From: Cantharellus purpuraceus
Lineage: Eukaryota; Basidiomycota; Agaricomycetes; Cantharellales; Hydnaceae
Reading direction: 5' to 3'
Length of the DNA stretch: 64,000 bases
NCBI GenBank assembly: GCA_025174535.1
Contig: JALBUN010000010.1
Location: 1,178,001 to 1,242,000, forward strand
The notes under the pieces are model-generated. The model was not told the DNA's origin. It searched no databases and saw nothing but the letters and a program-made list of their open reading frames with translations. Shown here one piece after another: positions 1-12,401 of this stretch. Positions within the stretch are counted from its first letter, which is position 1. Each line of letters starts with the position of its first letter. Made by a program: the position numbers and the translations under genes.

Positions 1-1682
1 TGAGCCTGAGTCGTCGAATCTCGAACTTGGCGAAGAGTATCCAAAGTTTGGCAAATGTGAATTGTTTATGTGGGACAATTTTCAGCGCCGTCTGATATAT
101 TTGCCGAGTCCGTTCATACTCCTGCAGATAATCATTAGATGGGCACAGATACACAACAAAAGTCGTACCTTAGTCTCAATCTCCTCAAAGAGGGCATAAT
201 CCAGCCATAGGAAAATGTACCGTCGCCAGTGTCGCTTTTCCTTACCAGGAGGAACTTGCCCAACCGCCCGCTCATATACCTCGCGCACACGCCCGATTGC
301 CTCCTCAACAGCAGCACTACTTTCACCCTCTTCTCGAGCAGCCCGCATTGCGCCCTCTTCCAATCGAGCATAATCGAACCATACATCGTAGTTGCGCCCG
401 TCGTGCGCAAGCTCCTCCTCGTATTGAATGCGTCGCTTTCCTAGAACAGTTGCTTCGAGTGATGAACGTGTGCCATGTTGCTTTTCAAATTTAGTATAGG
501 CGGCGTATAGACTACTCGATTTAGATCGAGGGAGTCGGGATAAAGCAAACTAGCGAATGATTTCAATACTGGTGTTTTATGTAAAATGGACAAGTAAACA
601 TACCTTATAGATGACGCGTGCTCGTTCGAACTCCTTCAAACGTGTCTCCATTTTGGCAAAGGCGGCAAACACTGCTTGGGCCTTCTCTACTTGCTCTTCA
701 TCGTCCCCAAAGAACTCCAACGACGTCTGGAAGACTTCCCTGGACTTATCAGGTCTCTGTCTGTCCTCCTCAAACTTGCCCCACTTGACCCAAACTCTCG
801 GCTCTGGTCGGACGGCTACCCATCGCTCATAGATCGCACTGGCCCTGTCAACTTCGTTGTAACGCTCCTCCATTTTGATGTACGCCTGCCAAGCCTTGTC
901 GTCTGGCTCCCACTTCATCCAACGTTCAAACACTTGCCGCGCACCAGGAACATTCTGTAGCAGTTCCTCCAGATACACATACTTATACCAGAGTTGATCA
1001 ATCCGTGGGAGGAGGGTGACGGCTCGATCGAAGAGATTACGGGCATGTTGTACATTACGGGCCTTGAGCTCCATCTCAGTGTAACTAGAAACGTTTCAAC
1101 TAAACGTAACGGCTCAACAGTAATCCAGCTCATGCGAAAATATACCTTAGCCATAGTTGGACACTACGTGCATCCACATCCAGGGCACGCTCATACACCG
1201 ACCTTGAGCGATCGTATTCCCCTTGACTGGCTTCCCATGAGGCGTAAGACGTCCATTCTTTCAGCTGAAAAGGTATGAGAGACGTCAACGAGGATAAAGT
1301 AGGAAGTACGCTTACACTTCCTCTGGTACGACGAATACGCTCCTCAAACTCCTTCCGCTTACGACCACGGTACTCATGAAGTTCCTCAAAGTCCTCGACG
1401 CGCTGTTTGGGAGCTTTGAATTGGGATTCTTGACGCTCTTGCGCCTAGAAAGTATGGTGTTATATAATGCTAGCGATGCAGAATAAGTCAGCTTACCTCT
1501 CGTAGAAGTTGCTCCGCGGTGATCTAATTAGAAGCACATCAGTGCAACCTTGTTTGAAGTACTCTGACGCGATAGCACACCTGCACAGCCGCAGGAGCAC
1601 GGTTTTTTACACTAATGGAGTTGTCAGTCTTTGTAAAACTACATGAGGAAGATACTCACCGAGGAGCCCGTCCATCCTGCAT
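1..1682 (-). CDS. CLF1: Pre-mRNA-splicing factor CLF1 (crooked-neck/Syf3), 5' part
   Basis: Partial gene running off the left edge. Clf1/Crooked neck is a scaffold of the Prp19-associated (NineTeen) complex in the spliceosome, built almost entirely of HAT repeats. Exons on the minus strand: 1660-1682, 1581-1611, 1497-1523, 1316-1444, 1146-1264, 604-1084, 169-549 and 1-121 (continuing outside). The frame stays open across every junction. The start ATG at 1682 gives [18 protein letters not shown], then [14 protein letters not shown], the characteristic Clf1 N-terminus. HAT signatures include [30 protein letters not shown] and [20 protein letters not shown]. Exon 7 carries [20 protein letters not shown]. 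The first introns are 48-70 nt. No frameshift is seen; the C-terminal HAT repeats lie beyond the window. Confidence 0.95.
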
Positions 1683-2556
1683 TGTGAGTACTGTACTAAG
1701 ACTTAGACGTCGAGATTACGCGAGATGCCCACCTCGAGCGAGTTGCCACTTGCGAATAGGCGCCCGAAGGGTCGGAGAGACAATTCCTGGTCAGACCACG
1801 GAGGCTTCTGCTTCAGCCTTGCAAAATCCACTGAAATAGGAATGAGTTTTTCAAACTTCATGACAACAACTTGGATCCCTCTTATGGAACAATGATAAAA
1901 ATGTGGCGTGATTGTGAGCCTGCTTGCGCTGACTCCAATGAGATTAATACATGTTTTCAACAGTGTCCTAAGAGTTCAATCAACGAACTACCTTGGGTTC
2001 TCTATTCCCCATGAAGTCCAGCTTGATTTTGTGACAAGTGCTATCAGGGTTTTAATTTCAATTAACCCAATGCATCCAAGGCATCAAGGCATTATTTGTA
2101 TAGGTCAGGACACCACACCAGTATTTCCTGATAGACTTGTGACTTCATGGTAGCATTTCTAGGCACATCTCTAGCATGGTGTCCATCGTGAAACATAATC
2201 GACGAGCACAGATGTACAGGCGCTGTTTTATTCTCAATTTCTAACTCTCCTGTTAGTGAGTTGAATGTAAATCCCCATATGCCACGGCGCGTCAACAATA
2301 GAACACTACCACTACCCTGTTCCACTCATATCACACCGTTCTTTCTATACGCTATTCTTCCCACTACTGCGAACGTGTATAAGGCGGTCACAATTGTTCA
2401 CTCTTCCTCAGTCGTATTCACAATATACTGACTGAGTATTACCTATACAGATTACTACATTCTAAACCACTTTAAAACAACAAAATTGTGCAATGGAAGC
2501 GTAGTACACACATCGTACAAGTAGTCACTGCCGACCCCATAGAACTTTTGGCGTGA
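1683..2556. other. Intergenic interval, no gene recognised
   Basis: AT-richer DNA between the start of CLF1 and the stop of the membrane-protein gene to the right. It holds short open frames only, with no domain signature and no plausible exon chain. It must contain the CLF1 promoter and the 3' end of the next gene. Confidence 0.6.
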
Positions 2557-3740
2557 TCAAGCCTGCAGTGTACGCTCTGTGGAACGTGAATCACTGGTAG
2601 CCCCCATCTCCAGGTTCATAATATCGCCACTGCCCTCTAGCTGGGGATTCAACATTCGTATATCCTGCACGCCATCACCTTTATATCTTGCCAAAAGACC
2701 ATGCACCGTCAACGTCTGCAAAGGGCCATCCACAACCGCATCCGCGTCCTGACGATGAGAGTCTTGCTCCACAACAGGGCTGGTAGTAGAAAGAGGGAGA
2801 GGCGTAGTAGATGCTTCGTTATGAGTTACAACGATTGGCTCTCTGGTTGTGGACTCTATACGATCAGCTGTACTTGGTATGGGAAGTATGACTATAGGAC
2901 CCTTCTGGTTAGGCGACCTTGAGGTGGTGACAACTACGCTGGGACGCTGGACTATTTGGCTGACATGTGCTGGCGCATGTTGCGACGAGGAATTGTCCAT
3001 AGAGAATGGCAGGAATACCTCGATCGCCTGTCTACCTTGACGGGAACGGCGCTTATGCGTGCAAGGCTTGATGAACAAGAGGATAGCAACAACACATATC
3101 ACAAGAAGGCTACCTCCAACGACCCCGCCAGCCATTGCCCCTTGTGAATTATTGACAAGCGTACGCGCAGATTCAGTCGGTAGTGATGAAGAGGTGGAGT
3201 GAATAGCAGTTGTCGAAAACGAACCCTCAATGGTGGACAGTGCAGTCGGTGAAAGGGGAGTGAAGGTGGCAGACGAAGACTATAACGATAAGCTGGGCCT
3301 CAGGCTCAAATATTTGGAAAACTAGAAGTAAACTGCTCACAGATATTGTACGCGCGGTGGGCACTGCGGTACCTGTTGCGCCTAGTAACGTTATGCTAGG
3401 AGTGCCAACTGCCGTTGGAATACGAAGAACAGTATCACTAGTAGCGGCACCCAAACCGCCGTTTCCATCCGTATTGGCATCGATGACAGAATTAACTCCA
3501 ACACTCCCATCACGAACGGTGGAGACAAAATCAACAGTCACAGTAGAGCGACTGCCATCACTCTGAATGCCATCACTGGTGAAAACCAAAGTGCTGTCAC
3601 TGCCGACAGCGAGTGTCATACTCTTTGCTAGAGGTGGTATGCTGGCCAAGGATGTTCCACGCTCTGGTACAGGTGCCAGTGAGGAAGGATTGGATATTCC
3701 GAGGCCAGTGAGACTGCTTCGGATACAGAAGAGGTCACCA
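2557..3740 (-). CDS. Single-pass membrane protein with Ser/Thr-rich ectodomain (5' end unresolved)
   Basis: Function not recognised. Two exons are clear: 3341 up to about 3740, and 2557-3279, joined in frame across a 61-nt GT-AG intron (3280-3340). The upstream exon codes for a Ser/Thr/Val/Gly-rich stretch without cysteine motifs. The second exon continues Ser/Thr-rich, then has a Gly-rich lead-in (AGGVVGGS) and a hydrophobic helix (LLVICVVAILLFI). A basic stop-transfer KPCTHKRRSRQGR follows, then about 170 aa of Pro/Thr/Ser-rich tail. This resembles the mucin-like, Mid2/WSC-style sensors and related proteins frequent in mushrooms, but no WSC or Mid2 domain is visible. In-frame stops at 3743-3748 mean that the start codon and any signal peptide lie in an upstream exon I could not place. 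Confidence 0.6.
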
Positions 3741-4628
3741 TATCATCAATTGTATGTCGTTGTGGAAGGGACAAAGTGGTACCTATGCAGCGAACGCTCC
3801 TGAAGATCATGGTCAGCCCCAAATGCGCATGAGACGTACAAAGTGTTGGCTCCTACCGTCTATAACACCAGCTTGACGTGTCGATATGTTATAACTAGGG
3901 AGTCCCTTGGACTAGGAAAAAGAGTTTGCAATTTCAGCTTCGTCTCTTGAATAAATAATTTCGTGAGGAGTGTAAACAGTGAGCCGGCTCAAGTTTCAGA
4001 ACGTTCAACGCTTGCTGAATGGTATGTTCGTATCCGAGGCGTAGATCTGACTTAGTCAGAAACAAGTTTGTCTCTAGCGAGTCTCTTGTGTCCTTCCAGG
4101 GTTTGTCGTCAACCCCGCTGATGGGAGGCTCGTCAAGGGCAAATCATCATCTGGTCGAGCTGGTGCTTCTACATTCCTCGATGTAACGGATTTGGATACA
4201 CTTGATCATTGATGTCCTCAGGTACTAGCAGGAGAGCTGCTGTGTACCCCTTATTTTTGTTATCCGAGGGTCGCCAAGTCAACCAGATTGGGGCACTAGC
4301 ATGTGGATGGCATATCAAGTTGAGGGGGTTTGAGGTAGCAATCCAAGAAATAGGATTCCTTGTCAGGCTGTTCGTCATAAATTTGGAGAAGACTATATTG
4401 GAGAAGCGAGTATAATCGAGTATAATCTGACTCTTGGTTTGACACTCCGATCAAAAAGAATATCGTGCTCTGCTGAAATTGATGCATGTACATTGTGAGC
4501 TCTACAGTACTTGGTTATATGCCATACGCTATTGATGAATACACAAGTGGTTCGGGCAGCAGTCCATGGGCACAAATTACATTCATAATCAACAATTATT
4601 ACCCCATGTCGTTAAAACCGATCAAGAT
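3741..4628. other. Interval with the unplaced 5' end of the membrane-protein gene; otherwise empty
   Basis: The first part (3741 to about 3830) probably contains the first exon of the minus-strand membrane-protein gene. One candidate Met lies near 3812, but it does not splice in frame with the next exon. The rest shows no coding signal I can support. Confidence 0.4.
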
Positions 4629-6372
4629 TTATAATCCGTACAAGCTGGCTCCGATGAGCATACCGATTGGCACACCGTAATCCCCCGATCGTTCACCATC
4701 CTTAAGTTTTGGGTGAGCCTTAAAACGTGGAATCGGACCTGGTGCAAGGACCGTCGCAATCTCTATCTCACGTGAGAAGAGAGGTTCACTGCTCCCAGAA
4801 TCATCAGATGTGACGATGAACCCAGGTGGTTTGAGATCAAAGATGACATGATACTGACCAAAGAAAAGTTATGTGATAAATTCGACGTCATGAATAGAGC
4901 CACGCACTTTGATAGAAACCCTAGGGAAGACGAAATTGGGTTTGAGGTCGGCCGCGGCAGGAATTTCACCTACGAGCTTTCGAGTCTCTGGCGCAGCACC
5001 ATCATCCTCCGAGGGCCAATAAATGCCCCTCCCAACCCCCGTGACAAACTTCTTGTCCGTTCTCGCCCTTTTGTTGAAATCAGTTGTACCCACGCCTATG
5101 CGGAGAGTACGCATCAGATGGATGGAAAGCGATCCGTGCGAGGCACAAAGGTCCAGGGCCTGTCGGTCGCTGGAACTCAAAGTCAAAAAGAATGGAATTG
5201 ATGTGCCTCTTGTGTAACAAAGCTAAAAAAAAAAGTTAATGAGAAATGATAGTCTCTTTCTGTCCCACACACAGGCTTTGCAAGAGAGAACTAGGTCATG
5301 GATTAGACAGCTGATTCACATGTCAACGATGGGGATGCTTACCACACAAGCAACCTCGGCTTTTCGGGTCTCGAACACAGTCCCAATGACAGGCCTGGCT
5401 CCAATGACTTGCCAACCTGAAACCATCCAAAATGTTTCATATTAAAGAGATAAAATTATAGTGGATTACCTTCAGGATCAACATCCGGTCCCAACAGTGG
5501 AATATTTTCTCTGTATGCCAACTGTCGTAAAGGCGAGGCCGGTGAAGGACGGGAGCGTGGATGGTATGCGATTGACGCTGAAAGGCTACATGGCCATGCT
5601 AGTCAGCTGTAGTCCAGGAAGAAAACTGAGGGTTTACACGTTGTCTGTACGAAGCTTCCCCCTACGAAAGGTAACCACAAGCCTGTATTCCAGGTAGGAT
5701 GGCGATGCCCTTTCTGAAACTAGACAGCAGGAAGGTAAGACTAAGAATAATAGAACTACATGTCCAACTCAACAGGATGGCGGCAGCGGGTACTCGGTTG
5801 TTGATCCCTTCTCCGCGATCGGGTCGGTTACAGTGTCAGGTAAGGTAAGAGTGAACGGCCAGACGTATTCGCCTTTTAGTTTGGGACTTGCGTTACCAGG
5901 TTTCATGGATCCTGGATCGCCCATGGAAGTCGACCACAGAGTAGTTTCTCTAGTCAAGAACGGGATAGATGGCTGTCCAACAGCCTGAGATTGTCCTCGA
6001 ATCTGTATCGGAAGTCATCGGCACAACGTCACGAACATGAGAACGCGGACTTGCCTCTATCGTCACTGCTTGAATATGATCTGTCTTATCCAAACTGAGC
6101 TCGACGGTTCCCGTAATAGGTTCTCCCTGGATGAACCGCGGAATGCTCGTAGGCTTTCCCCCTCGACTATTGACCTTGAGAAACGCCCAGGACCGCTGCT
6201 TGCTCGTCTCAAGCGTGTACACGCGCTCTGTGAGCTGAGGCCCAGATGTTGAGTCGTCATATGGTGGTAGACTAACCTCTGACGTCTCTACAGACGCAGC
6301 GAATGAGGGGGGAGCCTCTTCGGCCATGGTCGACCTGGATAATGTCGCAGCGTGTGAAGCTTCCGGGGACAT
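4629..6372 (-). CDS. Arrestin-like protein, tandem copy A
   Basis: Seven exons: 6055-6372, 5774-6002, 5638-5719, 5470-5585, 5343-5416, 4908-5222, 4629-4853; 452 aa. Arrestin-like proteins of fungi are adaptors, often linking cargo at the plasma membrane to ubiquitin ligases; this one has not been matched to a named yeast member. The N-terminal half has the arrestin-N pattern: IPRFIQGEPITGTVELSL, then after intron 1 FLTRETTLWSTSMGDPG, LKGEYVWPFTLTLPDT and the SPSYLEYRLVVTFRRGKL strand. Intron 1 (6003-6054) begins with GC (GAG|GCAAGT). Exon 6 carries IPFFLTLSSSDRQALDL, typical of the arrestin C domain. A second Met at 6327 is an alternative start. The donor of the last intron (GTGCGT at 4907) is the least certain junction; it was chosen because copy B has an equivalent GTACGT. 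The C-terminus differs from copy B. Confidence 0.8.
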
Positions 6373-6992
6373 ACCCTATGAGGGGCCACCATCAACACTC
6401 CTAGCTTAGTAGGACCGATAACCATGTCACGCGCAGCCACAACTCAGGACACCCCATCTAGGCACCAGACCCCTTCTGACATGAACACTCAAGTCCTGAT
6501 CCTGAGGAGTCGTGTGCATAGTTCATTTTGCTTCGAGTCCGCGTCTGAGGGTAACTGTGAAACGGCTCAAACAGACACGTCGTATCAGAGCTCCAGTTCG
6601 TCGAAAGTGCTGCTGCGGCAGATCGACAGCTGTGACAGACCGTGCGACTCCTAGACGCCCATTAACGACTAAAATTTGGCGCAGAATAGGAAGATTGGCT
6701 AGACTCCACGGTAGATACAAAGATAAGGATTCACTGCGGGCAGAAAACACTATTTAACCCACGCTTGTATATGTGTAAGTTGTGGGCATCTAGCAAGCTG
6801 AAGGATTTGGCTGTGTTGAACGGTGATGAGTTTGTGTAATTACCGTAGACTCGTGACAGCCACCTAGTTATGTTTTTTGTTGTAGACATGACCAGTAAAC
6901 AGTTTTGTGGTGAAAGTCAAGTTCCTGGCACGGCGTTGGATGCAGCTGTCCGGCTGTACGAGTTGCATTCCATAATTAAAAATAATACAATA
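6373..6992. promoter_or_regulatory. Spacer carrying the duplicated arrestin promoter (copy A side)
   Basis: The first part, about 170 bp upstream of the copy A start, is recognisably the same DNA as that upstream of copy B (8765 to about 8950); for example both have CCCTATGAGGGGCCACCATC. The duplication therefore includes the promoter. The remainder up to the stop of copy B shows no gene. Confidence 0.55.
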
Positions 6993-8764
6993 TCATGAAA
7001 ACGCATGATGATGCAGGAACCGTTGATTAGCCCCGGTGAGCATAGCGATCGTCACAGCATAACTCCCTGATCGTTCGTCCTGGTATTCCGCCGGAACCCT
7101 TGGACGTGGAATCGGACCTGATGCAAGGACCGTCGCAATTTCTATCTCACGTGAGAAGAGAGGTTCACTGCTCCCAGAATCATCAGATGTGACGGTGAAC
7201 CCGGGTGGTGTGAGTTCAAGGGTGACATGATACTGACCAAGGAAACGTTATGTGATTTACTTGATGCCATAAACAGAACCACGTACATTGGCAGACATCC
7301 GAGGAAAGACGAAATTGGGTTTGAGGTCGGCCGCGGCAGGAATTTCACCTACGAGCTTTCGAGTCTCTGGCGCAGCACCATCGTCCTCCGAGGGCCAATA
7401 CATGCCCTTCCCGACCCCCGCGACAAACGTCTTGTCTGTTCTCGACTCAGACCTTTTGTCTGAATCCGTTGTACCCACGCCTATGCGGAGAGTACGCACC
7501 AGATTGATGGAGAGCGATCTGCGCGAGGCACAAAGGTCCAGGGCCTGTTGGTCGCTGGAACTTAAAGTCAAAAAGAACGGAATTGAGGTGCCTCGTGTGT
7601 AACAAAGCTTAAAAAAAACTGATGAGAAATGATAAAAGTCTCTTTCTGTTTCACGCACAGGCTTTGCAAGAGAGAACTGGGTTATGGATTAGATACCGCA
7701 TGTCAACGATGGGGGGGGGGGGATACTCACCACGCAAGCAACCTCGGCTGTTCGGGTCTCGAACACAGTCCCGATGACAGACTTGGTTCCAAGGACCTCC
7801 CAGCCTGTGACCATCCAAAATGTTTCATATTAAAGAGATAAAGTTATAGTGAATTACCTTCAGGATCAATATCCGGTCCCAACAGTGGAGTGTTTTCTCT
7901 GTATGCCAACTGTCGTAAAGGTGAGGCCGGCGAAGGACGGGAGCGTGGATGGTATGCGATCGACGTTGAGAGACTACACTGCTAGTCAGCTGCGGTTCAA
8001 GAAGAAAACTGAGGGTTTACACGTTATCTATACGAAGCTTCGCCCTACGAAAGGTAACCACAAGCTTGTATTCCAGGTAGGATGGCGATGCCCTTTCTGA
8101 AACTGAACAGCAGGAAGGTAAGGCTCGGAATGAATAGAACCCATGTCCAACTCAAACTCAACAGGTTGGCGGCAGTGGGTACTCGGCCGTTGGTCCCTTC
8201 TCCACGGTCGGAACGGTCACCGTGTCAGGCAGGGTAAGAGTGAACGGCCAGGCGTATTCGCCTTTCAGTTTGGAACTTGCGTTACCAGGTTTCATGGATC
8301 CTGGATCGCCCATGGAAGTCGACCACAGAGTAGTTTCTCTAGTCAAGAAGGTGACAGGTTCTTGTCCAACAGCTAGAGACTCTCCTCGGATCTGTATTGT
8401 TGCATGTCATTGGCACAAGTCACGAACTGATAGAACACGGACTTGCCTCTATCGTCACCGCTCGAATATGATCTGTCTTATCCAAACTGAGCTCGACGGT
8501 TCCCGTAATAGGTTCTCCCTGGATGAACCGCGGAATGCTCGTAGGCTTTCCCCCTCGACTATTGACCTTGAGAAACGCCCAGGACCGCTGCTTGCTCGTC
8601 TCAAGCGTGTACACGCGCTCTGTGAGCTGAGGCCCAGATGTTGAGTCGTCATAGGGTGGTAGACTAGCCTCCGACGTCTCTACAGACGCAGCGAATGAGG
8701 GGGGAGCCTCTTCGGCCATGGTCGACCTGGATAATGTCGCAGCGTGTGAAGCTTCCGGGGACAT
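6993..8764 (-). CDS. Arrestin-like protein, tandem copy B
   Basis: Seven exons in the same layout as copy A: 8447-8764, 8163-8391, 8021-8102, 7858-7973, 7731-7804, 7287-7607, 6993-7232; 459 aa. The first five exons have exactly the same lengths as in copy A (318, 229, 82, 116, 74 nt). Exon 1 differs from copy A at only two residues (SEASL for SEVSL; DHIRAV for DHIQAV), whereas the C-terminal tail is unrelated in sequence (ends LHHHAFS, against ASLYGL in A). Intron 1 (8392-8446) is again GC-AG. Intron 5 contains a run of 12 C on the coding strand (7711-7722), where copy A has four. The frame is open throughout, so both copies look functional. Confidence 0.8.
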
Positions 8765-10782
8765 ACCCTATGAGGGGCCACCATCAACTCTCCCAGCTTA
8801 ACACGGTAGGAAGACCGATAACGATTCCACGCCCAGCCACGACTCAGGACACCCCATCTAGGTACCAGACCCCTCCTGAGATGAGGCCTTATGGGTCGCT
8901 CGTACACTCCGTCTATAGACTCCGAGTCTGCGCCTGGGTGTTGTGGAAGCTGCACTGAAGCGGCTCAAAACATACGCGTCGTATCAAAACTTTAGCTCAT
9001 CGCAAGTGCTGAAGCGCTGATGGACAGCTGTCCATGTCCTATGCTTTTGAGGACAATGACACCTCGGCAATCCCTATTATTTCCTATTGCGGCTAGCTTC
9101 GATCGAAACGCACGGTTGTCACGAGAGCAGTTCCACGGGCAGTGTTTGACTATCATTGTTGTACATTGCTCATTGCAGTTTCTAAAGAAGGGCACACAGC
9201 CTTGAAGATGGAGGGTAGCGATGTCAAGATACAGTCAATGGCCATAAAGCCTAGCCACACCCTTCCCTGACCTCAATCATGCGCTTCCAGGCAGCGACTC
9301 CTGTGCAGTCAGTTCTCTTTGATGTGGGGGATGCACACCACTTCCTCATTAGTGACGAAAAACGTCGACTCTGCTGTAACGCTTGTCGCCCAAGCGGCGG
9401 AAACACTCACAGGCTGAATTCGCGCAACTCGTTGACGGCAATGAAGTCCTTGACTATGGGCGGAAGATAGTCCAGTGCGCGTGGCCGTTGGGTGAAATAA
9501 GTGGTTCACAGGATCACAGGTGTGCAAGAGGCTCAGAGAGCAGCGCCAATGGATGGCACGCCTGCAATTACGGCGATCGAGGTCAATCAACAGCTAGTAG
9601 CGGTACTCTGCGAAATTCTTGTCCGTTGTGCCTGACTGTGGTGAGTAGCACTCGGGCTAATGAACATCCTCCCGTGCAGACAAAATATCAGCGTTGAAGA
9701 CGACTGTTGCGCTAGCACAAGTGCAGAAAGGTGAGCCTTCAGTTTCCATGTCAGGTTGATATACTCACAAGCATGTCCACAAGAAGGTGAATGCAAAACA
9801 CAGTGAGTATGCGTGAGTACACCGACATCGAGTGCGGAATCAATGTGAACGACCCTGAACCAGGCGCTAATGCGTAGCTTGATCTCGTGTGGCTCAAAAC
9901 TGTGGACCTACTTTCTATATCACTATAACAGTCCAACACTTTGAAAGTGCCTCCCATTGGTGTCATTTTCCTTCGCAAGGATGAACAGAACATCCGGAAG
10001 GACGCCTGACTTCAAGGCCACGCGTCAAACGAGAAGCGTTTCAAGAATAACAAAGGAAGTAGTTTCGGGAGGAATATTGGTGTCGCACATCTTCGGTAGA
10101 ATAAATCAAGCGATGCCGGCAAGTTAGTCTCGAAGCTTTTAGTGGGTGGATCTGTGATATGCTGCGCATCATATTTGACGGCATGGTATCGGCCAAGAAA
10201 AGCGACTCGCTTACTCAGAGGAATACGCCGAAAGCGTTCAAGGGTTGTACACTTGTTGACAGCATCAAAAACCATTGGCTCTATGAAACGCATAGCCCAC
10301 AACGACCTGGCTGTACCCTGGCCTCGTTGTCGGTTTTGAGGTCCACAGCTGATCGCTATAAAGGGAAGATCATATCACCGACTCCACAACCCGGTCACCA
10401 TCGAGCCTGATGATGGAGGCTCGGGTTCCTAGAGAGAGAGAGAGTGAGCGATAGATGGGCACCTGAATCGTGACCCTCTTCTAGAGATGGCGCTGGCCGG
10501 CGACGGTGGTTGCGGTGGGAGAAGCGGGACAGAATACTCGTGGGTAGAGAGCGACGTAGTGGGTTGCATAGCCAGTCTGTATTGCACAGTGAGGAGAAGA
10601 CGGTGGCAAAACCGAGAGGGCCGAGGGGTGAAGCGCGCAGGCGGAAGCGAAAGAGAAACACCGCCGTGGCGCGATCAAACTGAACAGCGTCGACATTTGT
10701 CGTTGATGCAACTGAATACCCCTCTGCTTTGTACCTCCTCCCTCCACGACCGAGCCGCTTTTTTCTCGTTTCTCGTCTCCGC
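8765..10782. other. Intergenic interval, promoters of arrestin B and of the MAPKK
   Basis: The first ~190 bp duplicate the copy A promoter. No gene is recognised in 8950-10400. Open stretches near 9280-9700 change frame and lack a start with a signal peptide or a domain. A (GA)n tract at about 10431-10446 and pyrimidine-rich DNA just before 10783 form the MAPKK leader. Confidence 0.5.
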
Positions 10783-12401
10783 ATGGCTTCCCCCATTGTG
10801 CGCAAGAAGCGCAACTTCAAGGCCCTCGCCCTCGATGTCTCCGTGCCCTCCCCGCCCCCGACGCAGCCCCCTCCCATCCCCACCCGTCTGGCCCCCCCGG
10901 CTGGCGGCACGGGCGTGAAGAAGAAGCCTCCCGCCATGGATCTCTCCAAATCCGTGTCCAAAGACCCGCCACCCGTCTCCGCCGTCGACACCCCCTCCCC
11001 CAGCCTGGTGACGGTCACCGCATCCCCCGGCACCACGCCCCAAACGGGCACGATGCCCCCGCGCTCAAACTACCACTCGCGCCTGACGGAGCAGATCGCC
11101 ACCCTCGATATGAACTCGGAGAAGAAGCTGGATTTGAAGAACGAGGACCTGAAGGAGCTGGCGGAGCTGGGGCAGGGGAACGGCGGCAGCGTGAAGAAGG
11201 TGGAGCATGTCCCCACCGGGACGCTGATGGCGAAAAAGGTGCGTACGAGTCAAATTCTCTCGTGGGCCATGACAACTCACTATGCAAAAAAAAAACAACA
11301 CGGCCCTGTTCATATGCACCCCCCAGATTGTGCTCATAGACGCAAAGCCGTCCGTCCGAAAACAGATCTTGCGAGAGCTGCAGATCATGCACGATTGTCA
11401 CTCGGATCATATCATTTCCTTCTACGGCGCGTTTGTCTCTGATCCCAACATTTGCATTTGCATGGAGTTTGCGGACAAGGGATCCCTCGACGGGATATAC
11501 AAGAAGCACGGCGCCATCGACATTGACATTGTCGGAAAGATAGCCTTGGCAGTACTAGAAGGCCTGACATACCTATACGATGTCCACCGGATCATTCATC
11601 GCGGTCCGTCTGCTTATTCAAATGAAGAACGTGTCTGATGCTGGTGCGCTAGACATCAAGCCTTCCAATATCCTCTTCAACTCTCAAGGACAGATCAAGA
11701 TATGCGACTTTGGTGTATCGGGCGAGCTTATTAATTCTATTGCGGATACGTTTGTCGGCACGTCTACATACATGAGCGTGAGTCCCTCCGATATCCCTGC
11801 GCCGCCACACACACACTTTGTCTCCTGTATAGCCGGAACGCATCCAAGGGGCGCAATATACCGTCAAATCCGACGTATGGTCGCTTGGCATCTCACTCAT
11901 CGAGCTGGCTCTGGGTCGGTTCCCCTTTGCGGACTCGTCCTCGGACGACTCGGACATGTCCGATTTCGAAAGCACGCTGTCACCTGCACGGCCGGGGTCC
12001 ATCGCACTGCCCACCGCTGGCGCGCCGCCGCTGCCGCAGCCGTCGCGGAGCAAAGCGACGTCGAAGAAGGACAAGCGCAAGAGCAGGGGAGTGAGTCTGC
12101 AGGGCGGGGGGATGACGATGAGTATCCTGGAGCTGCTGCAGCACATTGTGAACGAGGACGCGCCAAAGCTGACTCCGGAGGACAAGTTTCCCCCGGAAGC
12201 GACGGCGTTTGTGAACAGTTGTTTGTTGAAGGACCCCGACGCGAGGCCGGCGCCCAAGGACCTACTGGTGAGCAGGACTCCCTGGTTTGGGGCGGCGACC
12301 GCGTGTGCACTCACATTTTGCCGTGCCTTTAGAAACACGAATGGATAGATCAGTCGCGATCAGCTCATATTGACCTGGAAGGATGGGCGAGCACATTGTG
12401 A
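10783..12401 (+). CDS. MAP kinase kinase of the Ste7/Fuz7 type
   Basis: Dual-specificity kinase that would phosphorylate a Fus3/Kss1-type MAPK in mating or filamentation signalling. Exons: 10783-11238, 11327-11603, 11653-11777, 11833-12267, 12333-12401; 453 aa. The Pro/Ser-rich N-terminus (about 110 aa) contains basic and hydrophobic docking-like residues ([14 protein letters not shown]). Kinase core: glycine loop LGQGNGGSV (about 129-137), ATP-binding lysine in MAKK (about 152), HRDIKPSN with catalytic D245, DFG at 263-265, and activation loop [16 protein letters not shown] with S273 and T277 as the MEK-type phosphosites. Subdomain IX reads [23 protein letters not shown]-like Pro/Ser/Lys-rich insert of about 60 residues precedes [12 protein letters not shown]. 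An AATAAA lies immediately after the stop. The Ste7 rather than Pbs2 or Mkk1 assignment rests on the activation loop and overall size. Confidence 0.9.

Noticed and set aside
9279..9800. Possible small secreted or HsbA-like gene
   Set aside because: Pieces such as VTKNVDSAVTLVAQAAETLT and ITAIEVNQQLVAVL are suggestive, but they need unsupported frame changes, and there is no signal peptide or splice chain.
10395..11051. A 218-codon minus-strand frame over the MAPKK start
   Set aside because: Antisense shadow of the GC-rich first exon of the kinase gene.
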